The notes under the pieces were generated by a model. It saw only the letters and a list, made by a program, of their open reading frames with translations, was not told the origin of the DNA and made no database searches. A stretch of DNA of 64,000 bases from NCBI GenBank assembly GCA_036971475.1, contig JBAIZL010000001.1:148267044-148331043 (forward strand). The letters run 5' to 3'. The translations under genes and the position numbers were made by a program. Of the stretch, positions 53,163 through 62,573 are shown piece after piece (position 1 is the stretch's first letter; each line of letters opens with the position of its first letter). Source of the DNA: Prosapia bicincta (Eukaryota; Arthropoda; Insecta; Hemiptera; Cercopidae).

Positions 53163-54897
53163 GGTTGACAGAAGAGACGTACTGGATGAAGGAAGTCAGG
53201 AATTCTGAGAAGGTTTTGGGAGGTGAGGATAAGGTCTTGACAATGAAAAGACCCAGTCCGCCCGTGAAGGCTTCCCAGGTCAGAGCAGAGTTAACAACTC
53301 TTAGGAGCGGTTCAAAGGTCCCTTTCGCCCAGTCTATAGAAGCGGACGAGGTAGGTATGGTCAGGGGTGGGTTAACGGGGGCTGCAGGAGCCACATGTGG
53401 CTCTGGCTGAGGTTGGGAAACCGTCCTGGCCTTTGTGGGCTTGGGGCGTTTATCCTCTCGTTCCTTTTGCGGGGGATTAACCCTGGCTTTAGGAACGGGG
53501 GGTGTCGTTGACGACCCTGCCTTAGGGCCAGAAATGGTATTGGGTGTCAGTAAGTTAGGTGTTGGAATTAGGGCCGCTTTGGGGGAAGTAATGGTAGGAG
53601 GTGGCATTTGCACTGGCTTCCCAGAGGTAGCCGAAGCAGATGCTTGGGCGTAGGAAATGTTCGGTGTTGTGTACCGTGGAGCAGGCACCTGTGTTTTTGT
53701 TTTGGCTGAAGGGGCCGGTTTTGGGGTTTTATCCCCATCGACCTTCTTCTTTGCCTGGGCCTTGGATTTGGCGGCCTGCTTGTAAATGGCGCAGCCTCGA
53801 TAGTTCGCGGTGTGGTTAGCCCCGCAGAGGATACACTTGAAGTGGTCTCGATCCTTTGTGCAGGTCTTGGAATCGTGGCCCTCGCCACATTTAACGCACC
53901 GAGGAGTAGCCTTACAACAGCTTGTTGTATGACCTATCCTCTGGCAGTTGAAGCATTGCACAGGACCTGTGGGCTGCCTGTAAGCTTCCACTCGTACCCG
54001 CATGAAGCAAATACTGGTCAGCGCCATTGCTTCACGAGCGTCTTTTTCGGACGCTAGCTCCACAAGGAACATGGGCAGAGGCTCCTTGGTAAAGTGTCCC
54101 TTCATTTGGGACACTTTGAGGACCTCCATACCCCTGCTTTTAAGGTCGTTTCCGACCTCCGCTGTTTCGGTGGATTCATCCACCCCTCGAACTACTACTT
54201 TAAATGTCCTCGCATTTTCGAGGCGGAATACGTGGTGGGGCACACCCTTCTCCCCAAGGTACCTCTGGAGGTTAACATAGTCTTCGTAGGTGCTGGTTTG
54301 GAGCTTCACTCCATCCTTCACCTTCGTTGCTAAATAAAAGTAAGGGTTGTATTTGGATTTGAATTCCTTACTAATGTCGATTAAGCGATGGTGATCTGGG
54401 TAGATAGTGATTGCAGGGATTTTGGCCGCTGCCCCGGTAGATTTTATGTTTGTAGCTAAGTCTGTCATAGGCGAGTCCGTGACCATTTGTGGAGCTCTGT
54501 GAGCCACTGCGCTGGCAACAGCGCCGGCAGTCTTCACAGTGTCCACGGTCTTTCGTTTCGCCGTGGTTTCGGTACCGGAGTCGGACTGGCGAGTCTGCTT
54601 CTTCCTCTTCCTCCTTACGACAGGCCGATACCCGGCATCATCGTTGGCGGATTCAGCAGCAGAACCCTCCGTCATGGTGTAGTCAGTGCCTAGCTCTGAT
54701 TGGGAGTAGGTGCTGAGAGGAGTTGCTGGTCGAGATGGACCGTCGGAGGGCCCGCCAAGCGCCGCCGTCATAGCCGCGGAAGACGTCCTCGCAGGTCCGT
54801 ACACCCTCAAGGGGGTGGACTTACCCTGAGAGGAACTTGTCCCCATTGACTCAGCCCCGTCGCTTGGGGTCCCGCGTTGTGCCTCTATATTCGACAT
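53155..54897 (-). CDS. ORF1, gag-like nucleic-acid-binding protein of Jockey element
   Basis: Intact 580-residue ORF1. In Jockey-clade elements ORF1 binds the element RNA and forms the ribonucleoprotein. Residues 1-160 are Ser/Thr/Ala/Pro-rich with a basic patch RRKRKK (95-100), a possible nuclear localisation signal. Residues about 160-310 form a compact domain resembling the one that precedes zinc knuckles in Jockey gag proteins. Three CCHC knuckles follow: 315-328 (C315, C318, H323, C328), 334-346 (C334, C337, H341, C346) and 355-369 (C355, C358, H362, C369). The C-terminal 200 residues are rich in Pro, Lys and Thr. The start has G at -3. The stop TAG overlaps the ORF2 ATG. No frameshift or stop is seen, in contrast to insertion 4. 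Confidence 0.92.
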   Translation of the reverse strand: MSNIEAQRGTPSDGAESMGTSSSQGKSTPLRVYGPARTSSAAMTAALGGPSDGPSRPATPLSTYSQSELGTDYTMTEGSAAESANDDAGYRPVVRRKRKKQTRQSDSGTETTAKRKTVDTVKTAGAVASAVAHRAPQMVTDSPMTDLATNIKSTGAAAKIPAITIYPDHHRLIDISKEFKSKYNPYFYLATKVKDGVKLQTSTYEDYVNLQRYLGEKGVPHHVFRLENARTFKVVVRGVDESTETAEVGNDLKSRGMEVLKVSQMKGHFTKEPLPMFLVELASEKDAREAMALTSICFMRVRVEAYRQPTGPVQCFNCQRIGHTTSCCKATPRCVKCGEGHDSKTCTKDRDHFKCILCGANHTANYRGCAIYKQAAKSKAQAKKKVDGDKTPKPAPSAKTKTQVPAPRYTTPNISYAQASASATSGKPVQMPPPTITSPKAALIPTPNLLTPNTISGPKAGSSTTPPVPKARVNPPQKEREDKRPKPTKARTVSQPQPEPHVAPAAPVNPPLTIPTSSASIDWAKGTFEPLLRVVNSALTWEAFTGGLGLFIVKTLSSPPKTFSEFLTSFIQYVSSVNHG

Positions 54898-55299
54898 TGC
54901 AGGAAAGGTGTAGGGATAGCAAGTCGGCCCGCAGGGCCGGCTTGTATGTAGAAAGTGGGTTACTGCAGGTACAGGTTGTCGGGTTTTAGTCTTAAAAAAG
55001 TAACCTAAAGAGTTTTGTCACGGTTGTAAGTCTTTACGCTAGCCTAGTTCTAAAATCTAAACGTCTAGCCTATTTAAATTTATAATCTTATGCTATCACT
55101 TGTTTTTAATTAAAAACTAACACCACACAGTTCACAGTAACACTTAAATTTAGCTCTGTTCAAAAGTTCACTAAACTTAAATGCCTATATTCGGAACAAT
55201 GGAACACACGTGCACTGAACACAAAGGAACTATGCCGCGCCTTTTTCGACAAAGCCTTAGTCAATACGTCCTACCTGCTCAAGCACTCAGGCAAGACTC
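54898..55299 (-). other. 5' UTR of insertion 2
   Basis: A 402-bp untranslated leader upstream of ORF1. It begins GAGTCTTGCC and includes the internal promoter. It is about 80 bp shorter than the leader of insertion 4, which has an extra AT-rich segment near 62190-62275 not present here. Confidence 0.8.
55266..55299 (-). promoter_or_regulatory. Internal Pol II promoter: initiator plus DPE (insertion 2)
   Basis: Read on the minus strand, the element starts GAGTC, close to the arthropod initiator TCAGTY with A at the second base. Taking that A as +1, GGACGT occupies +28 to +33 (55271 down to 55266). This is the position and a full match to the downstream promoter element RGWYVT. Downstream promoters of this kind are established for Jockey and I elements and allow the promoter to travel with the transcript. 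Activity here is inferred. Confidence 0.65.
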
Positions 55300-56243
55300 G
55301 TAAATTTTTGGTAAGAAACGCCGTTAAGTGCTGCAACCTTACGGAAATCCCTGAACTACTAGACACACGCATACTATATCCAGAATAAAATAAAATATTA
55401 ATCATTTCTTTTCTGCCCAGTTACTCAAAAACTGTAAAATATAATTAAAATCTGAAGCATACAAATGAAAATATAGGCTTTCTTCTTTAATTTTTTATAA
55501 GAAAAAGCCTGTTATAATTATTATTTAAACATATATATGACATTTTTAAATATGCCTTATACCATGCAACTTGCATATGTAGTTTGTCTTTATTTGTCAT
55601 TTTAAAAGCGTATAACTCCTAAACCTTTACAGATATCGGCCTTAAACTCTTATCAACTCGTTTGTTTACGATTTTTCATCTTTAAAAATATAAAATGACC
55701 TAAAAAACAATTATAAAATTTTTTTACGAAATACCTACATTTTAAGTAAATAGTGTTAAATGTACATGAGAAGATTGGAAATCAATAAAGAAACAACTAG
55801 TAAAAATTTTAGCTCGATATCTCACATGGTTTAGGAATTATACGCCTTTAAAGTGAAAAAAATACAGCTCGATTTTACATTTCCAGGTTTTCACGATGCA
55901 AGCCTTTTTTTAAACCGTCATAGCTCCGATATTTTACGGCCTAACAAGATGTTTTTTATACGAAACGAAAGACGAAAGCCTATATTGTATTTCGAAAGTT
56001 TTACTTTTACAATATCTTCAACAGTTTGTGAGTAATTGGCTCGAGAAAACGAGTGATTTTCGACTTTTGCGAAATGTGAAGGGGGAGGCCTTCAAATTTT
56101 CCTAAAAATCGATGAAAAATCGGATTTTTTGTTATAAACTTATATTGTAGCAGCATTTATCGTAGAATCACGTGGTGCCAATAGTTTTTCAAAATTGTTT
56201 CTAGTTCATGAGATATTTGCATTTTTGTGTAAGTAAATTTTTG
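55300..56243. repeat. Single satellite monomer between insertions 2 and 3
   Basis: One monomer length of satellite. It begins with the right target-site copy of insertion 2 (GTAAATTTTTGG, 55300-55311) and ends with the left target-site copy of insertion 3 (56230-56243). It is intact apart from small private changes, for example GGAAATCCCTG near 55345 and AAACTTATATTG near 56138. Confidence 0.95.
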
Positions 56244-56713
56244 TTTTGTTTTGTTTTTTTTTTTTTTACCCGGGTCTGAGCCCCCAAAACCCGCCCAGCC
56301 CTCGTGGCAGCCAACCTCTAGCGAGCTACCTCCGTCTCACATGCGCATGCGGTTAGTATCCCTACCGCGAATGAAGGAAACGGGATTGATTGCCCATGTA
56401 CCAAGCTCATAAGCTCTTTCCATGGAGAATCAGGAGATAGTGAAATGAAACAGTACGGTAAGTGTCGCGCTAAGAGCGGGATGAAAAAACCTGGCAAGAA
56501 AGAAACCCTGCCAGGAAAAATCCCGCGACAGATCATGCAGGAACCCTGGGGGCTTGGATCACCTTATGCTATGGAATAAGGAGAGGTATTACCTTGCAAA
56601 TACCTTGTTAGTGAGTCTATGGCAGGAATGGCATGCACATCTTCTTCTGCTGCCTACTCGAAACTGAAAAGGCATGCAATCAAATTATTACTTCCGTTGG
56701 GGCTAAGCGGCCC
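56244..56713 (-). mobile_element. 5'-truncated Jockey-like copy (insertion 3), duplicate of insertion 1
   Basis: A 470-bp 3'-end fragment on the minus strand with tail (56244-56267, GTTTTGTTTTG pattern then T12), ending at the same GGGGCTAAGCGGCCC breakpoint as insertion 1. It has the identical 14-bp duplication TAAGTAAATTTTTG (56230-56243 and 56714-56727). It also shares GCACATCTTC with insertion 1, against GACCTCTTC or GCACCTCTTC in the full-length copies. Identical breakpoints mean one insertion event copied together with satellite, not two events. The tail length and a GTCTATGG/GTGTATGG site differ between the two. Confidence 0.92.
56476..56526 (-). other. Two-tier hairpin in element 3' UTR (insertion 3)
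   Basis: Both stems are perfect (GCGGGAT/ATCCCGC and CCTGGCA/TGCCAGG), as in insertions 1 and 4. Confidence 0.6.
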
Positions 56714-57661
56714 TAAGTAAATTTTTGGTAAGAAACGCCGTTAAGTGCTGCAACCTTACGGAAAAACCCTGAACTACTAGACACACGCATACTATATCCA
56801 GAATAAAATAAAATATTAATCATTTCTTTTCTGCCCAGTTACTCAAAAACTGTAAAATATAATTAAAATTTGAAGCATACAAATGAAAATATAGGCTTTC
56901 TTCTTTAATTTTTTATAAGAAAAAGCCTGTTATAATTATTATTTAAACATATATATGACATTTTTAAATATGCCTTATACCATGCAACTTGCATATGTAG
57001 TTTGTCTTTATTTGTCATTTTAAAAGCGTATAACTCCTAAACCTTTACAGATATCGGCCTTAAACTCTTATCAACTCGTTTGTTTACGATTTTTCATCTT
57101 TAAAAATATAAAATGACCTAAAAAACAATTATAAAATTTTTTTACGAAATACCTATATTTTAAGTAAATAGTGTTAAATGTACATGAGAAGATTGGAAAT
57201 CAATAAAGAAACAACTAGTAAAAATTTTAGCTCGATATCTCACATGGTTTAGGAATTATACGCCTTTAAAGTGAAAAAAATACAGCTCGATTTTACATTT
57301 CCAGGTTTTCACGATGCAAGCCTTTTTTTAAACCGTCATAGCTCCGATATTTTACGGCCTAACAAGATGTTTTTTATACGAAACGAAAGACGAAAGCCTA
57401 TATTGTATTTCGAAAGTTTTACTTTTACAATATCTTCAACAGTTTGTGAGTAATTGGCTCGAGAAAACGAGTGATTTTCGACTTTTGCGAAATGTGAAGG
57501 GGGAGGCCTTCAAATTTTCCTAAAAATCGATGAAAAATCGGATTTTTTGTTATAAACGTATATTGTAGCAGCATTTATCGTAGAATCACGTGGTGCCAAT
57601 AGTTTTTCAAAATTGTTTCTAGTTCATGAGATATTTGCATTTTTGTGTAAGTAAATTTTTG
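56714..57661. repeat. Single satellite monomer between insertions 3 and 4
   Basis: One monomer of satellite between the right target copy of insertion 3 and the left target copy of insertion 4 (AGTAAATTTTTG, 57650-57661). It carries AAATTTGAAGC and TGACCTAAAAAACAATT variants. These differ from the monomer that follows insertion 1, so the copied block changes type soon after the insertion. Confidence 0.95.
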
Positions 57662-57687
57662 TTTTTTTTTGTTTTTTTTTTTTCTTT

Positions 57688-58220
57688 ACCCGGGTCTGAG
57701 CCCCCAAAACCCGCCCAGCCCTCGTGGCAGCCAACCTCTAGCGAGCTACCTCCGTCTCACATGCGCATGCGGTTAGTATCCCTACCGCGAATGAAGGAAA
57801 CGGGATTGATTGCCCATGTACCAAGCTCATAAGCTCTTTCCATGGAGAATCAGGAGATAGTGAAATGAAACAGTACTGTAAGTGTCGCGCTAAGAGCGGG
57901 ATGAAAAAACCTGGCAAGAAAGAAACCCTGCCAGGAAAAATCCCGCGACAGATCATGCAGGAACCCTGGGGGCTTGGATCACCTTATGCTATGGAATAAG
58001 GAGAGGTATTACCTTGCAAATACCTTGTTAGTGAGTCTATGGCAGGAATGGCATGCACCTCTTCTTCTGCTGCTTACTCGAAACTGAAAAGGCATGCAAT
58101 CAAATTATTACTTCCGTTGGGGCTAAGCGGCCCTGGAGATGTGCCCCTGCGTCACCTGGAACATAACTGTGAAGCAGAATTTATTAGTATGTATATTTTA
58201 TTTTGGTGGTATGGTGTGAG
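57688..58220 (-). other. 3' UTR of insertion 4
   Basis: A 533-bp region between the ORF2 stop and the tail, nearly identical to that of insertion 2. It contains the conserved hairpin. Confidence 0.85.
57896..57946 (-). other. Two-tier hairpin in element 3' UTR (insertion 4)
   Basis: Both stems are perfect, the same 51-nt structure as in the other three copies. Confidence 0.6.
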
Positions 58221-60890
58221 CTAGGCGGTCAGTAAGGACAGCGGCCGTCTGTGTGTGTCGTGGGTGGGGTCATATCTACCCAGTGAGGAAATGAGTGTTG
58301 ATGTTGTATGTGCGTGAGCCTGTTTGTAGAACTTTGTTGCTAAGTGTCGGAGGTGTTGTTTGATGAAAGGCACTTTTAAGTCAGTGTGAAGCAGTGTTAA
58401 TCTTGTACATCTAGGTGCCTTCGTGATTATTCGCAAAACCTTGTTTTGGAATAACTGTAGTCTGCGTGTGCGTGTGTTACCTGCATGACCCCAGACGGGT
58501 GATGCGTAAGTGAGTATGCTGCGCAACATAGATACGTATATAGTAGTGGCCGCCCGTAGTGAAAGTGGGCTTGTTCTGTTAAGCATAGGATATAGTTGTG
58601 TTAATCTAAATGTTGCTTTTTTTAACGTGTTGGTAATGTGAGGGTCCCAAGTCAGGCCTCTGTCGAGTATGACTCCCAGATATTTGACCTGGTTCCCCCA
58701 GTGAATGTCCTCGCCTAATAGTTTTAGAGGTGTGTTGAGTTGGTGTGTCCTACGTTTGGAGAGAAGCAAAGCCTGGCACTTGGCCACGTTCACCTTAACT
58801 CTCCAGTAGCTCAGCCATGATTCTAGTACTGTAAGGTGGTCCTGTAAATATAAGTGTATTAGATGTGGTTTCCATGACTGAGCGGATAACGCGGTGTCAT
58901 CTGCAAATATGGCCACTTGTGTGTTGAGTGTTGTCGGTATGTCGTTGATGTAGATGTTGAACAATACGGGCCCAATAATTGAGCCCTGAGGGACTCCGGC
59001 CCGTATAGTCCGTAGTGTAGATTGAGCTTGATCTACATCAACCCTAAACTTACGGTTGGACAGGTATGAGCTAACTAGGTGTATGAGCCCGTCTGGAAAG
59101 CCATAGTGACGAGGTTTCGCTAAGAGCCCGTTGTGCCAGACCCGGTCAAAGGCCTTTTCAATGTCCAGGAAGACTACCCCAGTCGAGCAGTAATTGTTGA
59201 AACCCTTGGTTGCATGCTCCATCACTCTCATCAGCTGATGCGTAGCCGAGTGGTTTGTCCTGAAGCCAAAATGCTCTGGCCTCAGTACGTTGTGTGTGTG
59301 GATATGTTTGTTGATACGTTTGAGCAAAATTTTTTCAAATACCTTGCCCATCGTATTCAACAAGCTTATCGGTCTATATGAATCAGGTTTGTTGTGGTCT
59401 TTTCCCGGTTTGGGGAAGACCAAGATCTTGGCCTCCTTCCAAGCGTCCGGGAAGTGTTGTGTCCGGAGTATAGCATTATAGATGTTTGACAGATAAATGA
59501 TCGCTTTCTCCGTGAGGTTTTTTAGCGTTGTGTTGGTGATGGTGTCTGCTCCAGGAGCTTTCCTGGAGTTTGTTTGTGAGATTGCCCACTTTATCTCTGT
59601 AATTGTAGTGTCAGTGTTTGGCTCTAATGTAGGACAGTAGGCAAACCGTGCTGTTTCTAAATCTACTCTAGCTGTAACGGCTGCATCAGCTGGTTGGTCG
59701 TTTGGTTGGAACGTGCTCTCAAGTGTGTCAGCAAACAAGTTAACTTTGTCGACCGGGTCGCCCACCTGCCCATTCGGGCCGATGAGTGGGGGATAGCGCA
59801 GCGGTTCTCGCGTGAAGTGTTTGACCATCGGCCAGATGTGTGTGTCTGTAGTGTTTAAGGTCGCCAATTCCGCTTGGAAGCCATCGACTTTGTACTGAAT
59901 TAGTTCCCGCCTAATTTGCCTCTTAAGGCGATTAAGTGTTGTGTGTGGAACGCATCTGTTTACCCCGTTTTGCAATGCCCGCCGGATCCTATTTCGCCGG
60001 GTGATTAGATGTAGTATGTGCCTTGGTATGTGTACATAGTGTCTGGGCTGACATTTAACTGGTACCGCGTTAGTAATCGCAGTACGTATTGCCGTCGTAA
60101 GGCTGCCGACGGCTTTGTCTATGTCCAGTGGTGAGTCGACATTTAGGGTGGCAGGTAGAGTGCTGTCCAGCTGGGACTGGAATAACTCCCAGTCAGCCAG
60201 TCTGTAGTTCAGCACCTTCCTTAGCTCTTTGCGAGCAGGGCTTCCAGAAACCGCCATTATCACGGGGTAGTGATCTGAATTCAGATCTCTATCGACGTGA
60301 AGTTGCGGTGACACTAGCAGACCTTTCGCAATAGCTATATCCAAAATGTCTTCCGTGTGGTAAGTGCTGTGGTGTGTTGGTTCAGGAGGGGCCAGCAGTA
60401 TAGCTGTTGTATTTTGTAAGAAGGTTTGGAGTTGCCGGCCTCCTGTGTTTGTAGACTTACAGCCCCAGCATGTGTGTTTAGAATTAAGGTCCCCGGCGAC
60501 TATTACCCTACTAGAGGTCTGTAGAAGAACTTCTAAATCGCGAGTGTAATCAACAGAACCCGGGGGTTTGTATGCTGATACAAGTGTTGTTGTGCTGCCG
60601 TTGAGCTCAAGCCTAATAGCTGTTGCTTCAACGCATGTGAGTGCGGGCAAAAACAATTCAAAATGTTTAATGCGTTTATCTATTATTATAGCCGTACCGC
60701 CGCGGCTTCTAGTTGTCCTGTCAGTGCGGTAAACTTTAAAGTTTGGCATTGAGAATTTATCTTGGGGGTTTAGGTGTGTTTCTGTAATAAGCGCTAGTTT
60801 ATAGTTGTTTCTTTGCATATAGCGAAGAAGCTCTAGTTTTTTATATTTAACGCCGTTGGCATTCCATATCAGGACCGGTAACCTATCCAT
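58221..60890 (-). CDS. ORF2 endonuclease/reverse transcriptase, uninterrupted
   Basis: An open 889-residue ORF2, the complete length predicted for the family in this window. The N-terminal APE endonuclease (about 1-220) has WNANG, ETH, SAYKPP, GDLNS and SDH. The reverse transcriptase has SYRPISLLN, FLDIEKAFD, AGVPQGS and FADD in order and spacing identical to insertion 2. The C-terminal tail is present, including the Trp at 800 that is a stop in insertion 2. About a dozen residue differences separate the copies. Two fall at conserved places: KAPGPD has become KAPGAD, and Leu593 after the catalytic Asp motif is Pro. An open frame therefore does not guarantee activity. The ATG overlaps the ORF1 stop region, as in insertion 2. 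Confidence 0.92.
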   Translation of the reverse strand: MDRLPVLIWNANGVKYKKLELLRYMQRNNYKLALITETHLNPQDKFSMPNFKVYRTDRTTRSRGGTAIIIDKRIKHFELFLPALTCVEATAIRLELNGSTTTLVSAYKPPGSVDYTRDLEVLLQTSSRVIVAGDLNSKHTCWGCKSTNTGGRQLQTFLQNTTAILLAPPEPTHHSTYHTEDILDIAIAKGLLVSPQLHVDRDLNSDHYPVIMAVSGSPARKELRKVLNYRLADWELFQSQLDSTLPATLNVDSPLDIDKAVGSLTTAIRTAITNAVPVKCQPRHYVHIPRHILHLITRRNRIRRALQNGVNRCVPHTTLNRLKRQIRRELIQYKVDGFQAELATLNTTDTHIWPMVKHFTREPLRYPPLIGPNGQVGDPVDKVNLFADTLESTFQPNDQPADAAVTARVDLETARFAYCPTLEPNTDTTITEIKWAISQTNSRKAPGADTITNTTLKNLTEKAIIYLSNIYNAILRTQHFPDAWKEAKILVFPKPGKDHNKPDSYRPISLLNTMGKVFEKILLKRINKHIHTHNVLRPEHFGFRTNHSATHQLMRVMEHATKGFNNYCSTGVVFLDIEKAFDRVWHNGLLAKPRHYGFPDGLIHLVSSYLSNRKFRVDVDQAQSTLRTIRAGVPQGSIIGPVLFNIYINDIPTTLNTQVAIFADDTALSAQSWKPHLIHLYLQDHLTVLESWLSYWRVKVNVAKCQALLLSKRRTHQLNTPLKLLGEDIHWGNQVKYLGVILDRGLTWDPHITNTLKKATFRLTQLYPMLNRTSPLSLRAATTIYVSMLRSILTYASPVWGHAGNTRTRRLQLFQNKVLRIITKAPRCTRLTLLHTDLKVPFIKQHLRHLATKFYKQAHAHTTSTLISSLGRYDPTHDTHRRPLSLLTA

Positions 60891-62091
60891 GGTTGACAGA
60901 AGAGACGTACTGGTTGAAGGAAGTCCCCATCGACCTTCATCTTTGCCTGGGCCTTAGATGTGGCGGCCTGCTTGTAAATGGCGCAGCCTCGATAGTTCGC
61001 GGTGTGGTTAGCCCCGCAGAGGATACACTTGAAGTGGTCTCGATCCTTTATGCAGGTCTTGGAATCGTGGCCCTCGCCACATTTAACGCACCGAGGAGTA
61101 GCCTTACAACAGCTTGTTGTATGGCCTATCCTCTGGCAGTTGAAGTATTGCACAGGACCTGTGGGCTGCCTGTAAGCTTCCACTCGTACCCGCATGAAAC
61201 AAATACTGGTCAGCGCCATTGCTTCACGAGCGAGTCTTTTTCGGACGCTAGCTCCACAAGGAACATGGGCAGAGGCTCCTTGGTAAAGTGTCCCTTCATT
61301 TGGGACACTTTGAGGACCTCCATACCCTTGCTTTTAAGGTCGTTTCCGACCTCCGCTGTTGCGGTGGATTCATCCACCCCTCGAACTACTACTTTAAATG
61401 TCCTCGCATTTTCGAGGCGGAATACGTGGTGGGGCACACCCTTCTCCCCAAGGTACCTCTGGAGGTTAACGTAGTCTTCGTAGGTGCTGGTTTGGAGCTT
61501 CACTCCTTCCTTCACCTTCGTTGCCAAATAAAAGTAAGGGTTGTATTTGGACTTGAATACCTTACTAATGTCGATTAAGCGGTGGTGATCTGGGTAGATC
61601 GTGATTGCAGGGATTTTGACCGCTGCCCCGGTAGATTTTATGTTTTCTGATGAGTCGGTCATAGGCGAGTTCTTGACCTTTTGTGGAGCTCTGTGAGCCA
61701 CTACGTTTGCAACAGCGCCGGCAGTCTTCACAGGGTCCACGGTCTTTCGTTTCGCCGTGGTTTCGGTACCGGAGTCGGACTGGCGAGTCTGCTTCCTCCT
61801 CTTCCTCCTTACGACAGGCCGATACCCGGCATCATCTTTGGCGGATTCGGCAGCAGAACCCTCCGTCATAGTGTAGTCAGTGCCTAGCTCTGATTGGGAG
61901 TAGGTGCTGAGAGGAGTGGCTGGTCGAGATGGGCCGTCGGAGGACCCACCAAGCGCCGCCACCGTAGCCGCGGAAGACGCCCTCGCAGATCCGTACACCC
62001 TCAAGGGGGTGGACGTGCCCTGAGAGGAACTTGTCCCCATTGACTCAGCCCCGTCGCTTGTGGTCCCGCGTTGTGCCTCTACAGTCGACAT
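60883..62091 (-). pseudogene. ORF1 gag-like protein, broken
   Basis: Same family as the 580-residue ORF1 of insertion 2, with three visible lesions. First, a 2-bp insertion near 61231-61234 (GCGAGTC for GCGTC) shifts the frame after about 286 residues, and that fragment ends at 61210. Second, the first Cys of knuckle 1 is Tyr (YFNC for CFNC). Third, about 536 bp is deleted at the 60922-60925 junction (equivalent to 53196-53731), with a 2-bp TC microhomology. This removes most of the Pro/Lys-rich C-terminal region, and the downstream frame runs into a stop at 60869. Knuckles 2 and 3 remain readable in the second fragment. No functional ORF1 can be made from this copy. Confidence 0.92.
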
Positions 62092-62573
62092 TACCAGGGA
62101 AGGTGTAAAGATAGCAAGTCGGCCCTCAGGCCGTAGAAAGTCTTGTATGTAGAAAGTGGGGTTACTGCAGGTGCAGGTTGTCAGGTTTTAGAACTATTTC
62201 AAGCTAAAATAATTAAAACTGGAGCTACTTAGACTGTTACAAGACAGCCATAATCTTGTCTCTGAAGTAAATTAAAACCTAAAGAGTTTTGTCACTGTTG
62301 TAAATCTTTACGCTAGCCTAGTTCTAAAATCTAAACGTCTAGCCTTTTTAAATTTATAATCCTATGCTATCACTTCTTTTTAATTAAAAACTAACACAAC
62401 ACAATTCACAGTAACACTTAAATTTAGCTCTGTTAAAAGGTTCACTAAACTTAAATGCCTATATTCGGAACAATGGAACACACGTGCACTGAACACAAAT
62501 GAACTATGCCGCGCCTTTTTCGACAAAGCCTTGGTCAATACGTCCTACCTGCTCAAGCACTCAGGCAAGACTC
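62092..62573 (-). other. 5' UTR of insertion 4
   Basis: A 482-bp leader. It matches that of insertion 2 at both ends but holds an additional AT-rich stretch of roughly 85 bp around 62190-62275, between the TGCAGGTTGTC and CCTAAAGAGTTTTGTCAC segments. Either insertion 2 lost this stretch or the two copies derive from different source subfamilies. Confidence 0.75.
62540..62573 (-). promoter_or_regulatory. Internal Pol II promoter: initiator plus DPE (insertion 4)
   Basis: Same layout as in insertion 2: GAGTC at the 5' end and GGACGT at +28 to +33 (62545 down to 62540) if the A is +1. Here the base before the element is T, giving TGAGTC, a 5-of-6 match to TCAGTY. Confidence 0.65.

Larger units (their letters stand above)
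49938..55299 (-). mobile_element. Full-length Jockey-clade non-LTR retrotransposon (insertion 2)
   Basis: A 5362-bp element on the minus strand, bounded by the 12-bp duplication GTAAATTTTTGG. In element order it has a 5' UTR (55299-54898), ORF1 (54897-53155), ORF2 overlapping ORF1 by 8 nt (53162-50493), a 3' UTR (50492-49961) and a pure poly(A) tail of 23 (49960-49938). There are no LTRs and no RNase H domain. APE endonuclease plus reverse transcriptase, with a gag-like ORF1 bearing three CCHC knuckles, fits the Jockey clade. The 5' terminus GAGTCTTGCC is shared with insertion 4, so both are full length. This copy is inactivated in ORF2 by one nonsense codon but is otherwise well preserved, which suggests recent insertion. 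Confidence 0.95.
57662..62573 (-). mobile_element. Full-length-ended Jockey-clade retrotransposon (insertion 4), internally deleted
   Basis: A 4912-bp element on the minus strand with 12-bp duplication AGTAAATTTTTG (57650-57661 and 62574-62585). Its tail (57662-57687) is T-rich with G and C interruptions. In element order it has a 5' UTR (62573-62092), broken ORF1 (62091-60883), open ORF2 (60890-58221) and 3' UTR (58220-57688). A deletion of about 536 bp in the 3' part of ORF1 explains its shorter length compared with insertion 2. It ends at the same 5' base as insertion 2. Its right flank is the last satellite sequence in the window. Confidence 0.95.

Noticed and set aside
53165..54716. Several plus-strand open frames opposite ORF1 and ORF2
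   Set aside because: They are shadows of the GC-richer minus-strand coding sequence, with no domains of their own.
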